Source: Argopecten irradians
Taxonomy: Eukaryota > Mollusca > Bivalvia > Pectinida > Pectinidae
Assembly: GCF_041381155.1 (NCBI RefSeq)
Contig: NC_091147.1
Coordinates: forward strand, 39,000,053 to 39,064,052
DNA: 64,000 nucleotides
Direction: 5' to 3'
How positions within the stretch are numbered: the stretch's first letter is position 1; each line of letters opens with the position of its first letter. Shown piece by piece: positions 48,150-58,322 of this stretch. The notes beneath the pieces were generated by a model. It was not told where the DNA came from and made no database searches. It saw only the letters and a program-made list of their open reading frames with translations. The translations under genes and the position numbers were made by a program.

Positions 48150-50090
48150 CAAAAAAAACGGGGCCCAGTTCAATAAAAATGGATCTTGTCATAGATTTTT
48201 TGTATTTGGTGGATGGACTGATGAATATATGTAACAGTTATGTGGTTCTTTTTTTTAGAAAATACGAGATTTGAAAAATAATTAAAAATCAGTAATTTTA
48301 TTCCGATTTTTAAAATAATTTTTCAAATCTCTTATTTTCTGGAAAAAAAATCACATGACTATTTAAATGAATATTCATCTGTCCATCCACCAAATACAAA
48401 AAATCTATGACAACATCCATTTTTATTGAACTGGCGGCCCCCTGTGCGTGGTTTGATGACGGACACCGAACTATGACATATAGGCTCATGATGTGACTAG
48501 CAAAAAAAACCTCAGCATTAAATTTTCTCACATGTCGGATCACAATAAATCAGCGTTAATGACAAGAAGATAATAGGACTTGGAAATAGTATTATTAGCT
48601 CACCTGGTCCAAAGGACCGAGGTGAGCTTATGGGATACCGCAGCGTCCGGCGTCCGTCGTCCGTCGTCCGTCGTCCGGCGTCCGTCAACAATCGACTTCT
48701 TCTCCATAACCACTGGTCGGATTTCAACAAAATTTGACTGGTAGCATCCTTATGGGCTACTAACTGAAAATTGTACAAATGATGGGGCTGACCCCCCGGG
48801 GGCCTGAGGGGCGGGGCCAAAAGGGGTCAATTTGGCTATTTTCATATAAACGACTTCTTCTCTGAAACCAAGCATGGGATAGCACCCATAATGCAATGGT
48901 AGCATCCTTATAGGGTGGGGATTCAAAATTGTACAAATGATGGGGCTGACCCCCCGGGGGCCTGAGGGGCGGGGTCAAATGGGGTCAATTTGGCTATTTC
49001 CATATAAACGACTTCTTCTCTGAAACTAAGCATGAGATAGCACTCATAATACAATTGTAGTATCGTTATAGGGTGGGGATTCAAAATTGTACAAATGATG
49101 GGGCTGACCCCCGGGGGGCCTGAGGGGCGGGATCAAATGGGGTCAATTTGGCTATTTCCATATAAACGACTTCTTCTCTGAAACCAAGCATGGGATAGCA
49201 CCCATAATGCAATTGTAGCATCCTTATAGGGTGGGGACTCAAAATTGTACAAATAATAGGGCTGACCCCCCGGGGGCCTGAGGGGCGGGGTCAAAAGGGG
49301 CCAATTTGGCTATTTCCATATAAAGGACTTCTTCTCTGAAACTAAGCATGGTATAGCACCCATAATGCAATGGTAGCATCCTTTTAGGGTGGGAATTCAA
49401 AATTGCGCAAATGATAGGACTGACCCCCCGGGGGTCTGAGGGGCGGGGTCAAAAGGGGTCAAAAGGGGTCAATTTGGCTATTTCCATATAAATGACTTCT
49501 TCTCTGCAACTAAGCATGGCATAGCACCCATTATGCAATGGTAGCATCCTTATAGTGTTGGGATTCAAAATTGTGCAAATGATGGGGCTGACCCCCCGGG
49601 GGCCTGAAGGGTGGGGTCAAAAGGGTGGGGTCAAAAGGGGTCAATTTAGCTATTTCCATATAAACGACTTCTTCTCTGCAACTAAGAATGGAAGAGCACT
49701 TATAATGCAATGGTAGCATCCTTATAGGGTTGGGATTTGAAATTGTACAAATGATAGGGCTTACCCCCTGGCCTTAAACGGCAATATATGCAAGGTCAAA
49801 AAGGTCAATTAGGCTACTATTTTCATATAAATTACTTTGTCTCAGAACCTATGTAGTGGATAGCATAATTGTATGGTATCAATAGCATCATTGTTTGGTT
49901 GTGATTCAAAATTAAACTTTGTGAGTCAATTTTGCTTATTTTTCTAATTGTCAGAGTCTTGTGATAATTATTAACAAAAAACCAGGTGAGCGATACAGGC
50001 CTCTGGGCCTCTTGTTTCATAATGATTCTCTCTACTTTCGGTTTCTACTTCGTTCTGAGGACCTTTGCACTTTATAGATATTCACTTTAG
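48150..50090. repeat. Segmental duplication, block 3 (partial, no TRIM gene)
   Basis: 48,150-48,596 and 50,017-50,090 together match block 1 from 31,610 to ~32,070 (foldback MITE, AGAAGATAATAGGACTTGGA, one IRF-element-like motif at 50,034-50,045). The match is split by the element at 48,597-50,016. At ~50,090 the sequence jumps to the start of block 4. Confidence 0.8.
48597..50016 (+). mobile_element. Hairpin/tandem-core element with ~157-bp core, empty site known
   Basis: It opens with the hairpin AGCTCACCTGGTCCAAAGGA then CCGAGGTGAGCT and GTCCGTCGTCC repeats. About seven core units follow (GGGCTGAC at 48,785, 48,942 and 49,100) with GC-rich CCCCCGGGGGCCTGAGGGGC. It closes GGTGAGCGATACAGGCCTCT then GGGCCTCTTGT. 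Blocks 1 and 2 carry the unoccupied site at ~32,000 and ~46,017, showing insertion between two T residues without an evident target duplication. Confidence 0.85.
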
Positions 50091-50670
50091 CCCATTGATT
50101 ATTATTATCATTATTATTTTTTTATTGGCCTCCAAATTGAAGAATACATAATGATAAAATACAACACATTAAAGTAGCAAAATATAATTACAAATTACGT
50201 AACATTCCACTCATGACTGTGCAATATGAAATGGTTATATAAACCTTGTTGAATAAGTTGGTATGCAACCTGTATTAATTGCACGTGGCATATCAAATTA
50301 TACCACTTGTACAATATATTTTTACTACATACCCACGAGTGTAAGATCTATATCTAACGTGAACTGATGGATATTACCAAAGGCTTCTTACATATCAAAT
50401 TATAGAACATCTGTAATTCATTGTACTTAGTAACATCGTGAACATAGTGATTCTTCTGGATTTTGAGATGAAATTTTAGAAAGTGAAAGATAAACAGACA
50501 CGGGTCAGTAATTATTGTCTTATTTCAATCATCACACAAGTTGTTTGTTTCTATTGTAATTCATTGTATTGTATTATTCCTTGCTACATACTCACGAGTG
50601 TAAAATCTATATCTAACGTGAGGTGGTGAAAAATAACAAAGGCTTGTTATAACTCAAATTATAGAACATC

Positions 50671-50676
50671 TTTATT
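50671..50676 (-). terminator. Poly(A) signal of TRIM copy 3
   Basis: AATAAA on the minus strand is at the conserved position. Confidence 0.6.
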
Positions 50677-50843
50677 TCATTTTACATAGTGACAACATTT
50701 TAACATAGGTTGTTCTAGATTTTGAGACGTAGCTTTCTCATTTGAATAATCACAGTTATTTTGGGGATGTGATCTTTAATAGATTCTTATTTTTAGTAAT
50801 ACATCATTGTCATTTATTGTTATGTTTCACGGTTTCCTTTAAT

Positions 50844-52820
50844 TCAGCAGAGTTGAAAGATACGAATGTAGTTACGATCATCAGCAGTAATATTCTTCTT
50901 GGAAACCACACATTTTTCACCATTAACAGCTATTGTCCTTGGATTCTGTATCCCATCTGTAGATGTCAACAGTTCCCGGACACGTATCCCATCCCCAGAC
51001 ATCTGCACGACGTTGTGTGATAAATAACCACACACGTAGATGTTTCCCTCCCTGTCTATGTCTATTCCTGTAGAACCTCTCACGACAACAACCTTCATCA
51101 CGTCCGTGCGGCGTTTGTCTGGCGACAGTCTGGACACAGCGACTTGTCCGTCTGTGTTGTTATGAGTACTGACGAGTATGTCACCTCTCTCTGTATCATG
51201 TCCAAGGTTCCAGCATATGTCGTCATATTTGTATAACAAGTCTGTGGCTCCGTCCTGTGTTATACTGTACACTCCTCCACACTCATCACTCACTACAAAC
51301 CTCCCGTCTCTATGTGTGATACCAATTATATTTTTCTTTGTGTTGATGACAGATGACAGAGATAGTTTCTTGTCCCCCACTTTTACCACATGTACACCTT
51401 TACCCCAGACAGCGACTGCCACAGTAGTGTTGTCCACCAAACACATATCATAGGGATTTTCAGGAACGGTCAACTGATCCAGGTACTGTCCTTCGTCTGT
51501 AAACAGTTTCAGTCTCTTGTTACCACAGTCACTAACTACTATGTTGTTATCTGGAAGGTACACAATTCCACATATATCATTAGTGGATTTATCAGCTGGA
51601 GTACTAACGTTGAACTCCCTTATCTCCTTCGCTTGGCGTTTTGACAGTGGCAGTGAATGGAAACCAGGATCTATAGGGAAACGTCGCCTCTGTTTCTCGA
51701 TCACAATCTTCCCCAACATGTGATCACCTTGAGTGCCAGGTTTAGGAACCTGATGCTGAATACAGACGGATGTATAGGGCTCCCTCATGTCTTTGATCAG
51801 GTCCTGACATGACTCGATCTCGGCCTGTCCCCTCTGATACATCATTATAGCCTCCATGGGGTTGTTTTCCTCCACAGCTTTGACGGAGGATTTCATAGTA
51901 TTTAGCATACCCTTCATCAGACGATTACATTGCCGTAACGACACCTCAATGTTCTCTTTCTCCTCTTTATACTTTGTGACCAAATCATCCGTGACGGCTT
52001 TCTGACATTCATCTAGTTCTTTCTCGATCCTCTGGCGTAGATCTGTGATGCTCTTCAGAACATCTTCTTGATTTTGAACCAAGGTTTGGATCTGTTCGTC
52101 AAAATCCTTAATCAACGACTTCATGGCCTCAGCCCCTTTCTTCAGCGTCTCTTTCGTGTCTCTTAGTTTTGTCCCAGTTTGTAACCTCTCTAAATAATCC
52201 TTGGCTGTCATCACCACTTCCTGTCCACACAGTCCATGGTATTTGATCATGCATACATGACACCCAAGACGTTGGTGTTTTTCACAATACCAAATGATTT
52301 TTTCTTCGTGTTGATCACATTTCGGAGCTGATTCCTCCGGTTTTGACTTGCTGATATCATACTCACTGATATCTAAGATATCACAGTCATTGTGTAGAAT
52401 GTCATGATACTGTTCCTTACAGTGCGCACAAAAATGTACGTTCATCATTTTGCACCAGAACTTGGCTGGATTAGTCAGGGTACCTTTGGTCTGGCATGGT
52501 TTGCAGTATGGTAATTCAGATGAACGTTCCTTTAGCTGGATAAGGTCCTGGATCACGACATTAGTCGGGAACTGCTCCGCCCATTTCTCCTTTGGTTCAG
52601 ATTGATTGACAGGAGAGGTCGTCCTCCGACAGATTGGACAGGGAAATGATGTACCTGACACCCTCTTCTCAGAAATTTCCTTGGCGATGTAAGTCCCAAG
52701 ACATTCCTGACAGAAGCTGTGTAAACAAGGTAGGGACTTGGGTTGTTGAAGTCTTTCAAGGCAGATTGGACACTCAAGTAAGTGTAGGTCAAGTTCTGGA
52801 GGACGTCCGCCTTCAGCCAT
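50844..52820 (-). CDS. TRIM-family E3 ubiquitin ligase, copy 3
   Basis: It has 658 codons, is intact, and has the same domain order as copy 1: RING ~17-64, B-box 1 ~106-140, B-box 2 ~168-200, coiled coil ~205-335, NHL-like propeller ~400-658. All RING and B-box metal ligands seen in copy 1 are kept. B-box 1 reads CAHCKEQYH where copy 1 reads CENCKEHYH. Differences from copy 1 are scattered, with clusters in the propeller (for example DICGIVYLPD versus GIGGIVYLPD). A splice acceptor (GTTTTTAG) 27 bases upstream and a donor at 54,829 imply the same untranslated first exon. The likely role is ubiquitin transfer to a target bound by the propeller. The target is unknown. Confidence 0.92.
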   Translation of the reverse strand: MAEGGRPPELDLHLLECPICLERLQQPKSLPCLHSFCQECLGTYIAKEISEKRVSGTSFPCPICRRTTSPVNQSEPKEKWAEQFPTNVVIQDLIQLKERSSELPYCKPCQTKGTLTNPAKFWCKMMNVHFCAHCKEQYHDILHNDCDILDISEYDISKSKPEESAPKCDQHEEKIIWYCEKHQRLGCHVCMIKYHGLCGQEVVMTAKDYLERLQTGTKLRDTKETLKKGAEAMKSLIKDFDEQIQTLVQNQEDVLKSITDLRQRIEKELDECQKAVTDDLVTKYKEEKENIEVSLRQCNRLMKGMLNTMKSSVKAVEENNPMEAIMMYQRGQAEIESCQDLIKDMREPYTSVCIQHQVPKPGTQGDHMLGKIVIEKQRRRFPIDPGFHSLPLSKRQAKEIREFNVSTPADKSTNDICGIVYLPDNNIVVSDCGNKRLKLFTDEGQYLDQLTVPENPYDMCLVDNTTVAVAVWGKGVHVVKVGDKKLSLSSVINTKKNIIGITHRDGRFVVSDECGGVYSITQDGATDLLYKYDDICWNLGHDTERGDILVSTHNNTDGQVAVSRLSPDKRRTDVMKVVVVRGSTGIDIDREGNIYVCGYLSHNVVQMSGDGIRVRELLTSTDGIQNPRTIAVNGEKCVVSKKNITADDRNYIRIFQLC

Positions 52821-53905
52821 TGTAGTTATTGGTAGTGACCAAGATGTCTAAAAACAAATAATCATAAAAGCAATTAAATTGTATGCTTGATTAAAAAGTT
52901 TAGACTCAACAGTTTTAAGAAATGAATTACTTGTCATTTTAGCTGTGTTACATTTTGTTTGCTAGAAAAAGGAAAATGAATTTTACTTTATTCTTATATA
53001 CTCATTTAATTCATGCTATTTTGATTTTTCCTTTCACTGACCTGTTACTATAAGATACTTTGACAGACCGTCATAACTAAAGTAAAACTCAAACGTAACA
53101 CACTCGGCTAAGACGTCACAAATTATCATATACCAATGGGACTGAATTGCTCAGTGCTATCTGTTGATTATGGTGTATATATGTACTATACTAGGCCTTA
53201 TAATATAGATAGTCATTTTAGTCAATTTAAAGATATTTCCATGTTTTACCTAGGTTAATTAAAAACGATGATAAATCTCAATTAACCCGGTACTTGAATA
53301 AACCTGGTAACCTTCATTAAAGTATTCTGACATGATTTAAGGTTTTTGGATCCTTGTTACCTCAGTCAAGGTCATTTTTTTGAGGACTTTTGGTATCTGG
53401 TCTCTAGGACTGTTAGATATTGACAAGAAATTGGTTTTAGATTTTACCTGTTTTATCCATGTGACCTAGAGTGAAGTTCAAGATCATTCATTTGAACGCA
53501 TAAATATGGTAAAACCTAGCTTACCCCAGAATTCCCTAGATCCAATCTGAGGTATCTAAGATATATAAGTTATTGAGAAGTTCTGCTAATATTTTGGCCT
53601 ATACGACACCCGTGATCATGTATGAAGTTCAAGATCATTTGTTACAAACACACTTGCTAACCTTTTTTTCTAATTCATCGTTGCATGCAATACCAGTACC
53701 AGGTCTGGCTATTGAAAAACATCCCTTTTGAATGAAGTCAATGTCATTTATTTGAATAAACTTAAATAGAAGCAAGCCAAAATGCAGTATTAAGTCTATG
53801 GGTTATTTTCTTGATTAGAAATCGTTTGAACAGATATATAGATACACCTACAGTGATGGTATATATATACACTGTATCTATTTAACTTCAGCGTGGATTC
53901 ACAGG

Positions 53906-54170
53906 GAGCCAGTTCAATGAAAATGGATGTTGTCATCTATTTTTTTTTTTTGTATTTGGTGGATGGACTGATAAATATATCTAATAATCAGGTGATTTTT
54001 TTTCAGAAAATATGAGATATGAAAAATTAATAAAAAAAAATCAGTAAATATCCCAATAATTTTCAAAACCTCGTATTTTTTCGGAAAAAAATTCACATGA
54101 CTATTAGGTATATTCATCGGTCCATCCACCAAATACAAGACATGTATGACAACATCAATTTTCCTTGAAC
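53906..54170. mobile_element. Foldback MITE in block 4
   Basis: The arms GAGCCAGTTCAATGAAAATG and TTTTCCTTGAACTGAGC mark the insertion shared with blocks 1-3. Confidence 0.65.
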
Positions 54171-54349
54171 TGAGCGCGGATTTGATGACAGACACCGAAC
54201 TATGACATATAGGCTCATGATGTGACTAGCAAAAAAACAACAAAACTTGGCATTTAATTTTCTCACATTTAGGATCACAATGGATCGGCGTCAATAAACA
54301 GGAAGATAATAGAGTTTGTAAATACTTTATTTTCATTATGATTCTTTGT

Positions 54350-54361
54350 ACTTTCGGTTTC
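54350..54361 (-). promoter_or_regulatory. IRF-element-like motif, TRIM copy 3
   Basis: The minus strand reads GAAACCGAAAGT. Confidence 0.4.
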
Positions 54362-54647
54362 TACTTCATTCTGGTGACCTTTGCACTTTATAGACATTCA
54401 ATTGAAAACGACACGTCGTCCCAGTATACATATACATTAAGCTTTTTTATGATCTTTGGGCGAAACGACTAACAGTTACGTACACGAACTTTTACAGCTC
54501 CTTATCGTCCCCAGAAATTCACTTCCAAGATTCTGGAAGCAAAAATTCCATTGGTTCCTAATTATGGAATGTTGTCATTTATCAAACTGAGTGGTGATAG
54601 GGTCTGTATTTCAATCAGAGGATTTTTTTGTCATTGTGTTTCTCTCT

Positions 54648-54659
54648 ACTTTCGGTTTC
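54648..54659 (-). promoter_or_regulatory. IRF-element-like motif, TRIM copy 3
   Basis: The minus strand reads GAAACCGAAAGT. Confidence 0.45.
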
Positions 54660-54967
54660 TACTTCGTTACCACTACTAACATAAAGATTACTTTGTCATT
54701 TTGTGATATAAATACAGTATATTTCATAATGTCATACACAAGATAGCCTAGTTATTGAACTGTAATGTCTAGTCGTTTGAATGGAAACACCGAATATACT
54801 GTATATAAACCGCGCAACTTTCACTCACCTTGCCCAGTTGCCACAGATCTGGGTGTATATCTATACGGAATGAAACGAAGGGAAGTAACTCTCGGTCTGA
54901 AACGCTGTCAACCCATTCGGCAAACTTCGGTTGTTTCCGGTAATAAGGCACTGGAATGGTGGATATC

Positions 54968-55108
54968 AATCTAATTAAAATTAGATTTGTAATTCCGCTC
55001 CCACTACCATACTCTATGTTACGCTTCAAAACTTGTATTGGTGCGTAACGTAATAACGCAGAGTATCGTAGTGGGAGCGGAATTACAAGTCTAATTTTAA
55101 TTAGATTG
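54968..55108. mobile_element. Palindromic MITE (141 bp)
   Basis: The arms CAATCTAATTAAAATTAGAT and TCTAATTTTAATTAGATTG continue through TTGTAATTCCGCTCCCACTA to a short loop. Blocks 1 and 2 lack it at the corresponding place (~32,635 and ~46,656), so it inserted after the duplication. Confidence 0.8.
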
Positions 55109-55449
55109 CAGGTCATATGTACGTATTCGTATGATTTCATGATCGCTAAATACAGAAACATATATACATAGAGATTGGAAACTCCTTCTTTGTCTATGTT
55201 GACAGGCAGAGGGACCTCCAGTTTATAGACATTTCCCCTTGGCTTACTACATTTAAGTGTATTCTTTTAAACATGATACTTTTGCATCAACACAAAGTTT
55301 AAACATTATATTATGGTTTGATGTGATCAGTTTTCCCAATTGATGTTATTTAATATGATTTTTGAAAGTATCAAAATGAGCAATTTTCACCTGGTTTTTC
55401 GAAAATCAGGCATTCAAAACCGGAAGTGCATTTTGTTTTCTGCTAGTGT

Positions 55450-57165
55450 GTCCTAACCTGTATCTTTATATAAAAGGTCAATCCTGACTCATTGTGTTGC
55501 CCCAGTAACTATTCTTGCTGATTCCTTGTGTATTGATTCTAATTCATTGTTCAAAAAAGTTGGTAGAGAGTCCCATACGACGTCAGCATATTCAAGTATA
55601 GGCATAATATATGAGAAATGTATGCGTTCTAAAGTGTTTCTGAAGTTTTCGTAAAACTGCTAGTCTTTTAGATATAACTGGGTTTACATTAGTATTGGTC
55701 ATACTTATTTGCGAGAGATTATTTTTGTAACTTTCTTACTGACTTATAACGATTGTTTTATTTGCATTAAATGTGACTAACCACTGAGTGGCGCATGGTT
55801 GGATTTTGAAGAGATCGTTGTTTATAACATTAGCTGCATTAATTGCATTCTCTATTACTAGATATAGAGTAGTGTCATCGGCGAATAAATTGATGTCATT
55901 AATAAATATTAAAAACAGTAAAGGTCCTAATATGGAGCCTTGAGGAACGCCAGATTTAATAGTGCTGTAATCTGAAAATTCTCCATTAATTACAACTCGT
56001 TGTTTTCTACTAGAGAGATAACTTTTAAACCACCCCAGAATGTTTCCCGTAATGCCTGCAGTGTTTAGTTTATATAGTAATCCCTTGTGCCATACGCGAT
56101 ATTAACGCTTTACTTATATCTAGAAAAATAATTTGTACTTCCTTTCCGTGATATAATGCTCTACCAATATGTCTTTAATGACATTTTAACAGTGATTTTC
56201 AGCAGATTCCCCACTTCTTAACCCTGACTGGTGCTCAGTGAAAAAGGAAGAATCACGCAGAAAGTTATTAACATGTTTAAAAATGCACCTTTCCATAACT
56301 TATAACATACAGAAATGTACTTATTAGTGAGATTGGACGATAATTGGAGACAATACTTGGGTCGTCCTTTTTAAATATGGGGATTACGTTTGCCCTTTTC
56401 CATACATCGGGATAACATTGATTACTTAATGATTCATTAAAAAAGATACAAAGAGGTCCTAATAATTGTCGTTTGCCTTCTTTGAATAATTTGCATCTAA
56501 TCATATCGGGTCCGGTTGCTTTAGAAGCATCTATCATATCAATGGCGTCACACGTCTTGGGGTGTGATATTGATTTCATCAAGTTTGAAGGTATGATTAT
56601 TATTAATATTTGGTATAGTTTGGTGTGAATCATCAAGTTCAGTTTGTTGGACGAAATAGTCATTAAGTATATTGGCCTTTTCTTTGTCAGTGGTGTATTC
56701 GATATTATTAAAATTCAAAGTTGGTATGTCAGTTGTTTTGCACGAGACCTTTGTTAGGGAGTTCAGGGTTTTCCACCATTTTCTGGACGAACTAGTAGAT
56801 TGTAACTGGGAGGATATTCTATTATAGTAATTATTTTTTGCATTGCGGATAGCATCGACACAAGCATTTCTTACTTCCCTGTTTTTTCCCAGGGTAGAGG
56901 ATTTTGTGTATGTTTAGCTTTAGCATGAATTCTTTTTCTAGCCCTGATTAATTTACGTATATAATTATGTATCCAGGGAGGATACATAATTTCGTAGTAT
57001 CATCACTTTATTTGGTATAGTATCTAAGGCAACTCTTGATATCGTCATAGAAAGACAATCTGTAGTGTTATCAACTGACAATGCCTCTGTTTCGTTCCAG
57101 TTGACATTACTCAGTTTATCACGATAATAGGAAAAATCGCAATCTTTATATAGCCATATACGACG
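55450..57165 (-). mobile_element. 5'-truncated LINE reverse transcriptase (jockey/CR1-like), decayed
   Basis: On the minus strand, fragments of a non-LTR polyprotein are readable in several frames. There is a linker with PPWIHNYIRKLIRARKRIHA (~56,930), then RT motifs ATGPDMIRCK and FKKDDPSIVSNYRPISL (~56,330-56,520). LFADDTTLYL follows, with the FADD active site at 55,874-55,885, and then PILEYADVVWDSLP (~55,590). No endonuclease is seen. Multiple frameshifts and stops mark it as inactive. Confidence 0.85.
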
Positions 57166-57250
57166 TTCAATATAACCACAATTTCAAATCTGCAATCACA
57201 AACCTGACAAAGTAATATTGTTGTATAACAAGTTATCTCCCTTTACAGTT

Positions 57251-57396
57251 GATACACGATGAAAAGGTGAAGAACGAAGGGAAGAGGTCGCGAGCAGACA
57301 AAGTCATGGACATGCTCTTCAATGCGTTTGAAAAACAGGTTTACAATGTAAAAGTCTGGTGACTCTGACTAAATAGCCAATTGTCTATTTTTTGGC
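57251..57396 (+). pseudogene. GTF2F2: Relic exon of TFIIF beta (RAP30) winged-helix region
   Basis: After CCCTTTACAG the frame reads LIHDEKVKNEGKRSRADKVM then DMLFNAFEKQVYNVK. Metazoan GTF2F2 has KRARADKQHVLDMLFSAFEK followed by HQYYNLKDLVDITK. The fragment lacks two residues after ADK and one after FEK. A one-base shift after YNVK then continues as SLVTLTK before a stop. TFIIF beta joins the RNA polymerase II preinitiation complex. No neighbouring GTF2F2 exon was found. The intron-like acceptor suggests a duplicated genomic piece and not a retrocopy. A divergent real exon is a less likely alternative. Confidence 0.6.
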
Positions 57397-58322
57397 TTAC
57401 CAAGTTTTACCCCATTATTAAAAGATGCTCAAAGAATTTTCAAATATACTGTATAAGGAACCTGCAGAATAATACTGAATAATTCATAAATCAACAATAT
57501 TTCGAAAGCACAATCTCCTTGATCATCTCTGCATTCTCGCTAAGATAATTTTTTAAAAGTTATGCCGAGAAATTGATAGCAGAGTGAGGATTGATCTGTA
57601 GGTACGAACACCTCCATTGGTTTATAATCACCGTCTAGAAAACGCTTGTATTTTTTATACGTTTGACTTTTGCCGCGTCATCAACTTTAAAACTGGCATA
57701 AGGAAAGCAACTCGTATTTAAAATGCATTTCATTTAATTTGAAGTCCCATTGCGGTCTTTCGATGAAGAGTAGGTGTGATAACGCCGGCCCAGAGGATAG
57801 GTATAGGTACAAGATATAGTTTAGATATTTTTTTCTTAGATAAATTAGAAGGGCTTCAAAATTATAGAATCTGGATAGGCTAGGTTCCTTCCTTTCCCCC
57901 TACTCTTGATGGGTAGCGCTAGTTACTGCTAGACGATGCCATGATAGGACCTTTTAGGATCTAGGAGTCGTCTTCCAAATTAATAGATATATAGGTATAG
58001 CAGACGACTCCTCACTCTATGCTTTCTCTATATACTTTGCTCTTCCTTCTCCATTTCCTATCTTGTCGCGTGCCCCGAAACGATAGCGTGACGGCACGTA
58101 AAACTCTTCACTTCACTTCGCTAATTTGAAGTATTAAAACGGTTTAAAGTGCACACGGAATGGTTTGGTATATAAGGTTTGATAAATGCGTCTTTGGATA
58201 AAATTTAGAATGGTGAAAGAACGAGTTTCAGAGCGATTACGGTATTAAGAGATAATGCGACTTTTCTCTAGAACACACCTGAAGCCCCAAGCCATTGACC
58301 CCGATTCGGGGACCCCTGACCT
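57397..58322. other. Non-coding segment with one hairpin
   Basis: A 10-bp perfect stem (GGAGTCGTCT / AGACGACTCC) with a 28-base loop lies at 57,964-58,011. No gene was found. Confidence 0.5.

Larger units (their letters stand above)
52847..54829 (-). other. 5'-UTR intron of TRIM copy 3
   Basis: The donor GGGCAAG|GTGAGTGAAAG (exon end 54,829) is the strongest of the three. The acceptor is TTTGTTTTTAG (exon 2 start 52,847). The intron contains the foldback MITE and two IRF-element-like motifs. Confidence 0.65.
50090..55145. repeat. Segmental duplication, block 4
   Basis: It starts at GCCCATTGATTATTATTATC (block 1: ~27,757) and runs through TRIM copy 3 and its 5' intron to TATTCGTATGATTTCAT, where similarity to blocks 1 and 2 stops. 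Its 3' flank is closer to block 1 than to block 2. Confidence 0.85.

Noticed and set aside
54769-55161. 130-codon minus-strand frame spanning the palindromic MITE
   Set aside because: Much of it lies in the foldback arms and it is absent from the paralogous blocks.
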